Below are positions 6,838 through 13,470 of a DNA stretch of 14,413 bases, one piece after another. The stretch comes from Kocuria sp. (lineage in GTDB: Bacteria; Actinomycetota; Actinomycetes; Actinomycetales; Micrococcaceae), in the NCBI GenBank assembly GCA_030453435.1, contig JAKDKI010000023.1:1-14413 (forward strand). Reading direction: 5' to 3'. A program made the translations under genes and the position numbers. Every line of letters starts with the position of its first letter. Position 1 is the stretch's first letter. A model generated the notes under the pieces. It was not told the DNA's origin and made no database searches. It saw only the letters and a program-made list of their open reading frames with translations.

Positions 6838-7794
6838 ATGTCCCATGCCCACATTCAGGATGAGCCGACCACCGGCCAATTCCAAGCGGTAGCCGATACG
6901 GCCGCCCGATCCGCTCTCGAGCTCGAACCGGAGCGCCCCGCCACCAAGCACATCGTTGCCGTGATCTCCGTGCTGGTGACCTCCGCTCTGATCATGATTC
7001 TGAACGAAACGGTCCTGACGGTGGCCCTGCCCAACCTGATGGCCGACTTCAGCATTACTGCGGCCACGGCCCAGTGGCTGACCACAGGATTCATGCTGAC
7101 CATGGCCGTGGTGATCCCCACGACCGGATGGATGCTCCAGCGTTTCACCACCAAGGGCCTGTTCACCGCGGCCCTGCTGTTGTTCGGGATCGGTACCGCC
7201 ATGGCTGCGTTCGCGCCAAGCTTCGCCGTGGTCCTTCTGGGTCGGATTGTGCAGGCCGGCGGCACGGCCATCATCCTGCCGCTGTTGATGACCACCACCC
7301 TCACCTACGTTCCCCCGGCCCACCGCGGCACCATCATGGGACTCAACTCCGTGGTGATCTCAGTGGCTCCGGCCATTGGCCCGACCATCTCCGGCATGAT
7401 CGTCAATGCCCTGAACTGGCGCTGGGTCTTCGGCCTGATGCTTCCGGTCGGGATGCTCGTGCTGCTCCTGGGTCTGGTGCTCATCAAGACGACCGGTGAG
7501 ACCCGCAAGATTCCCCTGGACGCCTTCTCCGTGCTGCTCTCGGTCTTCGCCTTCGGAGGCATCGTTTACGGCCTGGGATCCATGAGCGCTTTGTTCCAGG
7601 GTTCGCTGCTTCCTGTGCTCGCCCTGGCGGTCGGCGCAGTCGCCCTTGCGCTGTTCACCATCCGCCAGGTGCGCCTCCAGCGCGCAACGGACGTCGCCCT
7701 CCTGGATGTGCGCTCCGTTCGTGAAGAAGCTACCCCCGGTGCCCGTCCGAGTGACCGTGGACTGATCCCTGCGACGTCGAAAATCCCGGCCTGA
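6838..7794 (+). CDS. Truncated DHA2-type MFS exporter, probably a pseudogene or internally deleted
   Basis: The protein is 318 residues, whereas DHA2-type drug exporters usually have about 450-520 residues and 14 membrane segments. Here about eight segments are visible between residues 41 and 272. Early hallmarks are present: the TM1 LNETVLTVALP region, the loop GWMLQRFTTKGL, and antiporter motif C as APAIGPTISG near residue 172. After TM8 the frame reads LLDVRSVREEATPGARP and soon stops. The final codons, including the stop at 7792-7794, lie within the terminator hairpin at 7778-7823. No remnant of TM9-14 is seen in other frames, so this is a deletion and not a frameshift. The polar tail after LLDVR may be the original C-terminus joined by an in-frame deletion. 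The TetR gene and operator upstream look intact. Such a protein is unlikely to transport, although a shortened functional variant cannot be excluded. Confidence 0.8.
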   Translation: MSHAHIQDEPTTGQFQAVADTAARSALELEPERPATKHIVAVISVLVTSALIMILNETVLTVALPNLMADFSITAATAQWLTTGFMLTMAVVIPTTGWMLQRFTTKGLFTAALLLFGIGTAMAAFAPSFAVVLLGRIVQAGGTAIILPLLMTTTLTYVPPAHRGTIMGLNSVVISVAPAIGPTISGMIVNALNWRWVFGLMLPVGMLVLLLGLVLIKTTGETRKIPLDAFSVLLSVFAFGGIVYGLGSMSALFQGSLLPVLALAVGAVALALFTIRQVRLQRATDVALLDVRSVREEATPGARPSDRGLIPATSKIPA

Positions 7795-7823
7795 CTCGAT
7801 CGCGAGCCAAGCCGGGATTTTCG
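7778..7823. terminator. Bidirectional terminator between the MFS and butanediol dehydrogenase genes
   Basis: The arms CGAAAATCCCGGC (7778-7790) and GCCGGGATTTTCG (7811-7823) form a perfect 13-bp stem, with T-rich (ATTTT) bases at its 3' edge on both strands. The 20-nt loop contains a small CTCG/CGAG hairpin. It serves both converging genes; the MFS stop codon lies in the loop. Confidence 0.88.
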
Positions 7824-7851
7824 CAACCATCTAGAGCCTGCCAAGGGCTAC

Positions 7852-8928
7852 TTACAGTCCTTCACCCGAGGGGGAGACGAGAATCTTGACCGCAGTCTCG
7901 TTGCGGTGGATGAGCGTATCGAACCCCTCATCCACAAGACCTTCCAACCCGATCTTGCCGGTGATGAACGGCTTGAGATCAATCTTGCCGGACTCCACGA
8001 GCTCGATGGTGGCGGGGTGGGAATTCACATATGCAATGGTGCCGCGCAGGTCGATCTCCTTCATGACCAGCTTATGGATATCGAAGTTGGACCGTTCCGC
8101 CCAGATCGATACGACGACCAGCACGCCAGTGGGTCGCAGGGCATCCATCAAGGTGTCCAGCACCACCTGAACCGACGTGCACTCGAATGCGACATCCGCA
8201 CCTTTACCGCCGGTAATCTTCTGAACTTCCTTCACCACGTCCACTTCCCGTGGATCCAGCGCATAATCTGCCACGCCGGTCTCCAGAGCTTTCTCGCGAC
8301 GCAGGGAGGAGAGCTCCGACACCACCACGGTGATACCAAGGGCCTTGAGCACGGCGGCGGTCAGCAAACCGATGGGGCCGGCACCACCCACCACTGCTAC
8401 GTCCCCGGCTTTGGCCCCGGAGCGCTCGACGGCGTGATATCCCACAGATAGTGGCTCGATCAGGGCGGCCTCGTCCAAGCTCACGGAGTCCGAAATCGGG
8501 TGCACCCAGCGGCGCTTGACGGCAATGCGCTCCCCCAGGCCGCCGCCGCGTCCGGCGAGACCGATGAAGTTCATGTTCGGAGACAGGTGGTAATCCTTGG
8601 ATTCAGGACCGGTGTCCACCTCGTCACCAATGATGTAAGGCTCGACCACCACGTGCTGACCGACCTCGAGATCTTCCACGCCTTCACCGAGTTCATCGAT
8701 CACTCCGGAGAACTCGTGCCCGAGAGTCACCGGAGCAGTCTCACCCGAGATGGGGTGCGGGGTGTCGTGGGTGGGACAGAAAACGGGCCCGTCCTTGTAC
8801 TCATGCAGGTCAGTGCCACAGATGCCGCACCAGGCCACTTTGATTCCCACCTCGCCCGGGGCCACCGTGGGCTCGGGAATCTCTTCAATACGAATGTCGC
8901 CTCGGTCGTAAAACCGTGCTGCCTTCAT
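7852..8928 (-). CDS. bdhA: Zinc-dependent 2,3-butanediol dehydrogenase-like medium-chain dehydrogenase
   Basis: This 358-residue medium-chain alcohol dehydrogenase closely follows the BdhA pattern: start MKAARFYDRGDIRIE, then SGETAPVTLGHEFSG and the ending ILVSPSGEGL. It should interconvert acetoin and (R,R)-2,3-butanediol, or reduce diacetyl, using NAD(H) in the cytoplasm. Catalytic zinc ligands are visible as Cys37 (GICGTDLH), His71-Glu72 (GHE) and Glu158 (IEPLSVGYHA). The Rossmann motif GGAGPIG is at residues 181-187. As in BdhA, the four-Cys structural zinc loop is missing. I placed the start at the second of two adjacent ATGs (8928) because GGAGG at 8939-8935 is 6 nt from it; a GTG at 8946 would put the ribosome binding site inside the gene. 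It may act in overflow metabolism. Sorbitol or another diol is an alternative substrate. Confidence 0.85.
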   Translation of the reverse strand: MKAARFYDRGDIRIEEIPEPTVAPGEVGIKVAWCGICGTDLHEYKDGPVFCPTHDTPHPISGETAPVTLGHEFSGVIDELGEGVEDLEVGQHVVVEPYIIGDEVDTGPESKDYHLSPNMNFIGLAGRGGGLGERIAVKRRWVHPISDSVSLDEAALIEPLSVGYHAVERSGAKAGDVAVVGGAGPIGLLTAAVLKALGITVVVSELSSLRREKALETGVADYALDPREVDVVKEVQKITGGKGADVAFECTSVQVVLDTLMDALRPTGVLVVVSIWAERSNFDIHKLVMKEIDLRGTIAYVNSHPATIELVESGKIDLKPFITGKIGLEGLVDEGFDTLIHRNETAVKILVSPSGEGL

Positions 8929-8999
8929 CATGAACCTCCGGATCACTCATGGGACCGGGAATGGAGACTCGATCCCTGTGGTCTGACCATAAGCACGAT

Positions 9000-9020
9000 G
9001 GGGTCTAAAAATAAAGACCC
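9000..9020 (-). promoter_or_regulatory. Inverted repeat GGGTCT-N8-AGACCC upstream of the butanediol dehydrogenase gene
   Basis: GGGTCT (9001-9006) and AGACCC (9015-9020) form a perfect 6-bp inverted repeat around an AT-only spacer. It lies about 72 bp upstream of the dehydrogenase start, just upstream of a possible -10 (TATGGT on the minus strand, 8991-8986). It looks more like an operator than a terminator of mgtE, because no T-run follows the stem on the minus strand. The binding protein is unknown. Confidence 0.4.
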
Positions 9021-9041
9021 AGGGAAGCATGGAACACATTT

Positions 9042-10403
9042 CTAGCCCAATCCCAGAATGGCGCGAGCAATGAAGAAGTAGACCACCAGGCCGGTCGCGT
9101 CCACGAACGTGGTGATGAAAGGGTTGGAGAAAACCGCCGGGTCCACTTTGATGGCGCGGGCGATCAGGGGCATGAGGCCACCCACCGTGGCAGCCAAGGT
9201 ACAGATCGCAGCCAAGGTCAGGCCGATGACCGCGCCGATCGAGGCCCCGTAGATGATTCCGGCGATGACAAAGCCCGCAGCTCCCAGGAGTAGGCCCAAG
9301 CTCACGCCCACGCGCAGTTCCCGCAGGGCCACCTTGGCCACGTCTCGCGGGCGAACATCACCCAGGGCGAGTGCACGCGTGATGGATGTGGCCGCCTGAT
9401 TACCCGTATTGCCGCCCGTGCCGATGAGCAGCGGGATGAACACGGATAGCACCACCATTTGCTCGAGCGTGGATTCAAAGACCTCGAGCACCTGGACTGT
9501 GAGGGTCGCACCGATCGCCAGCACGAGCAGCCAGACCACGCGGGCTTGCACGAGAGTGCGCACCGGAGTGGACAAATACGGACGACGCAGGGGCTCGGAA
9601 CCGCTGATGCGCGCCTGATCCTCGGATTCGGCGTTCTCGAGGATGTCCAGGGCGTCGTCCACGGTCAGGATGCCCACGAGCCGATCCTCGTGATCCACCA
9701 CGGGCATGGCCAACAATCGCAACCCCGCGCAGCGGCGTGCCGCCTCCTCCGCAGGTTCGGTCGCGGTCGCGGAATCCGCCTCGCTCATCAGCTCAGCCAC
9801 GGGAGTTTCGGGATCGGCACCCATCACCTGGCGCAGCCCCACAACGCCCACCAGCTTCCGGGAGTCATCGGTCACGGGAATCGTGTAGATCGTCTCCGCA
9901 CGCTGCAGTCCGTGACGGATGCGCTGCAAGCTCTCTCCGGCGGTGAGGTGCGGGTGGGTGGTCACGCACTCGGGGTTCATCCGACGCCCAATGGAGCGCT
10001 CCGGGTAGCCCAGCACCACGGAGGTGAGCTCCCGCTCGTCGTCCGGGAGGTCCCGCAGCAATCGGGTAGCCACGGTGGCGGGGAGCTCATCAACCAGGCG
10101 GGCACGGTCATCTGGAGTCAACCCCGCGAAGATCGCGGCGACGTCCTCGTCCTGCAACCCCACGACCAGTTCTTTTTGGAGCGGCGCATCCAAACGTTCG
10201 AACACCACGGACGCACGGTCCTTGGGAAGCATGCGATACACCAGTGCCCGATCACGCACGCTCAGTCGTTCCAGGAGCTCGACCACCTGGCCCGAGGGCA
10301 TGGCGTCGATCGAGCTCGTCACCCGGTCGAAGTCCCGTTTCGAGACTGCGGATTCAACATCCTGAAGCTGCCGGCCGGTCACCGGTTCGGCTTTGCGATC
10401 CAC
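9042..10403 (-). CDS. mgtE: Magnesium transporter MgtE
   Basis: This 453-residue protein has the full MgtE order: an N-terminal superhelical domain (about 10-130), two CBS domains (about 143-260), and a C-terminal pore domain with five membrane segments (about 285-453). The pore signature PLLIGTGGNTGNQAATSITR (residues 324-343) is intact, and the conserved pore Asp is D435 in TTFVDATGLVVYF. It forms a homodimeric Mg2+ channel in the cytoplasmic membrane; in the family, the cytosolic N and CBS domains close the pore at high internal Mg2+. The start is GTG 10403 with GGGAG 5 nt upstream. It is divergent from the small secreted protein gene. No Mg2+-sensing riboswitch (M-box) was recognised in the short leader. 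Confidence 0.95.
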   Translation of the reverse strand: MDRKAEPVTGRQLQDVESAVSKRDFDRVTSSIDAMPSGQVVELLERLSVRDRALVYRMLPKDRASVVFERLDAPLQKELVVGLQDEDVAAIFAGLTPDDRARLVDELPATVATRLLRDLPDDERELTSVVLGYPERSIGRRMNPECVTTHPHLTAGESLQRIRHGLQRAETIYTIPVTDDSRKLVGVVGLRQVMGADPETPVAELMSEADSATATEPAEEAARRCAGLRLLAMPVVDHEDRLVGILTVDDALDILENAESEDQARISGSEPLRRPYLSTPVRTLVQARVVWLLVLAIGATLTVQVLEVFESTLEQMVVLSVFIPLLIGTGGNTGNQAATSITRALALGDVRPRDVAKVALRELRVGVSLGLLLGAAGFVIAGIIYGASIGAVIGLTLAAICTLAATVGGLMPLIARAIKVDPAVFSNPFITTFVDATGLVVYFFIARAILGLG

Positions 10404-10562
10404 TGCATCTCCCTCGTTGTTACGTCCTTCAAACCCGCCAGGGTCACCGCGGAGCTCTCCCCACCATTCTCCGCGTTGTTCCTAGTCAGTAGGCTCCATG
10501 AACTCACAAGAAGCCGGTCGCAAGTGTGGGTAATCACATTCATCCACGGGTGATTCTCGGTT

Positions 10563-10578
10563 GTTACGTTGGTTACGT
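10563..10578 (+). promoter_or_regulatory. GTTACGT direct repeat upstream of the small secreted protein gene
   Basis: GTTACGT occurs at 10563-10569 and again at 10572-10578, a 9-bp period. OmpR-type response regulators bind short direct repeats of this kind, and in actinobacteria MtrA/GlnR-type sites with GTTAC/GTAAC cores occur near cell-wall genes (from memory). The site lies about 110 bp before the presumed start and could instead overlap the promoter -10 (TACGTT 10565-10570). Regulator identity is inference. Confidence 0.35.
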
Positions 10579-10660
10579 CCAGGTCAGGGAGAAGGTTTGG
10601 GGGAACCTAACCGACACTCGCGACATGGGCTTCTTAGTTCGACGCCTGCGGGGGCAGGCG
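10569..10660 (+). ncRNA. Structured 5' leader of the small secreted protein gene (candidate cis-regulatory RNA)
   Basis: Three pairings are visible. TTGGTTA (10569-10575) can pair with TAACCGA (10608-10614). AGGTT (10593-10597) can pair with AACCT (10604-10608) across a G-rich loop. CGCCTGC (10643-10649) and GCAGGCG (10654-10660) form a 7-bp hairpin with a GGGG loop, ending 13 nt before the GGAGG. The segment GGGGGAACCTAACCGA recalls part of the c-di-AMP (ydaO) riboswitch, but the other conserved blocks are missing, so the class is not assigned. Confidence 0.35.
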
Positions 10661-10683
10661 CATCAAATATCTGGAGGAAACCC

Positions 10684-10983
10684 GTAAAAAAGAATATCGT
10701 CAAGACCGGTACCGCCATCGCAGCTTTCGGCGCCCTGACCTTCGGTTCTGTCGCTCCGGCACAGGCCACCTTCTTCCACCCGGCTCCCAGCCACCCCGTG
10801 ACCTCCTGCTCCACTTATGACCCTTGCAAGGACGGCGGCAGCACCGGCGGCGGCCACACCGGTGGTCACACCGGCGGCAAGGACATCCTGGGCGGCCTGT
10901 TCGGTCACAAGATCAACTTCGTCAAGGACGTCATCGACTTCAAGCTGGGTCTGTTCCACAAGATCTTCAGCTTCAAGCACTGA
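10684..10983 (+). CDS. Small secreted His/Gly-rich protein of unknown function; start codon position reads GTA
   Basis: From residue 1 at 10684 the product is 99 residues: a 28-residue signal peptide (KKNIVKTG, a hydrophobic core, then APAQA) and a 71-residue mature part. The mature part has a CSTYDPC pair of cysteines, a GGGHTGGHTGG linker, and a Lys/Phe-rich C-terminus (KINFVKDVIDFKLGLFHKIF) that could form an amphipathic helix. It has seven His, seven Lys and no Glu. GGAGG at 10674-10678 is 6 nt from codon GTA, exactly where a GTG or ATG is expected; no ATG, GTG or TTG occurs between there and the signal peptide core. Upstream in-frame TTG codons at 10561 and 10597 (the latter with GGAG at 5 nt) would add 41 or 29 unlikely residues. 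Codons are almost all C- or G-ending optimal ones, suggesting high expression. I recognise no family; an antimicrobial, metal-binding or cell-wall role is speculative. Confidence 0.65.
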   Translation, partial: VKKNIVKTGTAIAAFGALTFGSVAPAQATFFHPAPSHPVTSCSTYDPCKDGGSTGGGHTGGHTGGKDILGGLFGHKINFVKDVIDFKLGLFHKIFSFKH

Positions 10984-11008
10984 GGTTCCGTTTCACTGAT
11001 TTCCTAGT

Positions 11009-11048
11009 GAACGTGCCCCGCACCTTCTGGTGCGGGGCACGTTCTTTT
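11009..11048 (+). terminator. Strong intrinsic terminator of the small secreted protein gene
   Basis: GAACGTGCCCCGCACC (11009-11024) and GGTGCGGGGCACGTTC (11029-11044) form a perfect 16-bp stem with a TTCT loop, followed by TTTT. It lies 25 bp after the stop codon. Confidence 0.93.
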
Positions 11049-11130
11049 GCGCCGGGCACTCCTCAAATCACCAGCGGGCACCTAAGGTAGTAAAAAGTTT
11101 TGCTATTTCTGCTCCCCTCGGAGGACCCGC

Positions 11131-11568
11131 ATGAACGCCGACCCGAATGACATGCCCGCAATCCGCGAAATGCTTCACGAGATTTTGCGGAATGATCCCG
11201 CCCCACTGCACCTGGGCATCCAATTGGGGGACATCGACCAGGGACGCGTGGTCATGACCATGCCCATCGCCGATCACATGGCCAACAGCCACGGTATGAG
11301 CCACGGCGGCTACCTGTTCACCCTGGCCGACACAACTCTCGCCTACTGCTGCGCGACCGCGGGTACGCGCATTGTCACCCGCAACGCGGAAATCACGTTT
11401 GTCGCCCCGGCCCACGCCGGCCAGATCGTGACGGCGACCGCTACGCGCCGGGTGAGCTTTGGCAGGAACCAGATCTGCGACGTCGTTCTGGAGGCCGACG
11501 GGCGCGTGGTCGCCTACTTCACGGGGCAGGGAACCACGCCCCCGCCGCCGCGTGAGAACAAGTCCTAG
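11131..11568 (+). CDS. paaI: PaaI-type hotdog-fold acyl-CoA thioesterase
   Basis: This 145-residue single-domain hotdog thioesterase hydrolyses an acyl-CoA to free acid plus CoA. In the phenylacetate pathway PaaI rescues CoA from hydroxyphenylacetyl-CoA and other dead-end products. The active-site motif HGMSHGGYLFTLADTTLAY is clear (residues 54-71), with the catalytic Asp at 67. ATG 11131 follows CGGAGG. It stands alone: no other paa gene is in the window, so a general housekeeping thioesterase role is equally possible. An amine-catabolism cluster lies about 6 kb away, and if that cluster handles aromatic amines the thioesterase could belong to the same physiology, but nothing here proves it. 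Its TAG stop overlaps the stop of the converging DUF368 gene (CTAG at 11565-11568). Confidence 0.85.
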   Translation: MNADPNDMPAIREMLHEILRNDPAPLHLGIQLGDIDQGRVVMTMPIADHMANSHGMSHGGYLFTLADTTLAYCCATAGTRIVTRNAEITFVAPAHAGQIVTATATRRVSFGRNQICDVVLEADGRVVAYFTGQGTTPPPPRENKS

Positions 11569-12530
11569 CGAGCCTCATCCGCATCCACCCGGGTTGCCTC
11601 CAACTGCGCGCGCCGCGTGGCCATCTTGACGTCCACGTAAATCAAGATCCCCACAACGATGCCGCCCACAGCAGCCACCAGAAGCAGCATGGGCCAGTTG
11701 TCACCGGGAGCTTCGAGGGTGCGATCGTCCACCTGCCACGGCCACAGCGCGCGTAGCGCTCCGAGCATCAGGCCGGCCAGGACCACCATGGTGGGTCGAT
11801 AGCGGTAGGCCAGCAACCACTGCAGACCCTTCACCAGCACGGCCATGCCCATGATCGCGCCCACCAAGAAGAGACCCAGGTATCCGAGGTCCAGCTCATC
11901 CACGGCCTTGAGCGTGGGCTGGTAGAGGCCGATGGTGAGCAGAATGAACGACCCGGACAGTCCCGGAAGCAGCAGAGCGGAGACCGCGATGGCTGCCGCG
12001 AGGACAATGATCACGGGGTTCGGTTCCACCGTGGTGGGCGGAATCGAGACCACGAAGAACGCGAAAAGACACGCGGCAAGACCCAGCACCCAGTCCAGCG
12101 CGCGCCAATTGCGCCCCGCCATACGCAGCGGAACCGCCACGGAGACCAGCACCATCCCGAAAAACAGGGCCCGCATGACCTCTGGGTGATCCTCCACCGC
12201 TTGGGACATGGGGCCCGCGATCGTGAACACGGCCAGGACCATGCCCAGCAGGACCGGGACGATCATGCGCCAGTGCACCTTGGCCAGGTTCTCCTTGACC
12301 CCCGCCACGCGATCCGGGCCCAGGATGGCCCGCTTTCCCGCGCTCACCACATGGGAGGCCGAGTCGATGAGTTCGTCGTAGATACCCACGACCAAGGCGA
12401 CGGTGCCGCCGGAAACGCCCGGGATGGTTTCCACCGTGCCGATCAAGGCTCCGCGGAGAACGTTCGCCGGGACGTTGCGATGTTGGGTGACCTGATGCTG
12501 GTCGGTGGTTGGTTGCGCGTTGACGCTCAT
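11565..12530 (-). CDS. DUF368 membrane protein (PopT-like, undecaprenyl phosphate translocase candidate)
   Basis: This 321-residue polytopic membrane protein belongs to DUF368. The family signature runs from residue 27 (GALIGTVETIPGVSGGTVAL) to GIYDELIDS, followed by about eight to nine hydrophobic segments. DUF368 proteins such as PopT have been implicated in returning undecaprenyl phosphate across the membrane for cell-wall and glycopolymer synthesis (established for some members; inferred here). I chose ATG 12530, preceded by AAGGGGA; a TTG at 12557 would add nine residues but lacks a good ribosome binding site. The C-terminus is a charged tail (KMATRRAQLEATRVDADEAR). It is monocistronic and converges on the thioesterase gene with a 4-nt stop overlap. 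Confidence 0.9.
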   Translation of the reverse strand: MSVNAQPTTDQHQVTQHRNVPANVLRGALIGTVETIPGVSGGTVALVVGIYDELIDSASHVVSAGKRAILGPDRVAGVKENLAKVHWRMIVPVLLGMVLAVFTIAGPMSQAVEDHPEVMRALFFGMVLVSVAVPLRMAGRNWRALDWVLGLAACLFAFFVVSIPPTTVEPNPVIIVLAAAIAVSALLLPGLSGSFILLTIGLYQPTLKAVDELDLGYLGLFLVGAIMGMAVLVKGLQWLLAYRYRPTMVVLAGLMLGALRALWPWQVDDRTLEAPGDNWPMLLLVAAVGGIVVGILIYVDVKMATRRAQLEATRVDADEAR

Positions 12531-12620
12531 TCGGTGTTCCCCTTGCTCGTGGCTCAAGGGTCAACGGTACCGGGGCGGCAGGTACGGCGCATCCGCGCGA
12601 GCCGCCCAGAACCGATCAAC

Positions 12621-12656
12621 CCGTGGTGGCAAGCCATGCTCCGGCCGCCATCACGG
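12621..12656 (-). terminator. Possible terminator of the short-chain dehydrogenase gene
   Basis: CCGTGGTGGC (12621-12630) pairs with GCCATCACGG (12647-12656), ten pairs including one G-U, starting 13 bp after the dehydrogenase stop on the minus strand. No strong T-run follows. Confidence 0.45.
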
Positions 12657-12669
12657 ATCAGGGCCGATG

Positions 12670-13462
<793 letters not shown>

Positions 13463-13470
<8 letters not shown>

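Noticed and set aside
7690..7851. Frameshift as the cause of the short exporter
   Set aside because: No membrane-segment sequence continues in either alternative frame before the terminator; a deletion fits better.
8929..8946. GTG 8946 as start of the butanediol dehydrogenase
   Set aside because: It would place the GGAGG inside the coding region and add six residues not seen in the family.
10524..10538. CRP/GlxR-like site TGTGGGTAATCACA
   Set aside because: The half-sites are spaced 4 bp apart instead of 6, and the left half lacks the conserved A.
9459..10553. Plus-strand frame of 364 codons opposite mgtE
   Set aside because: His/Arg/Gln-rich antisense shadow of mgtE; no ribosome binding site or domain.
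10569..10680. c-di-AMP (ydaO-type) riboswitch upstream of the small secreted protein gene
   Set aside because: Only the GGGGGAACC-like block is recognisable. The GGGGTGAATC and later CCGAACCC/CAGCTAACC blocks are missing and the leader is too short.
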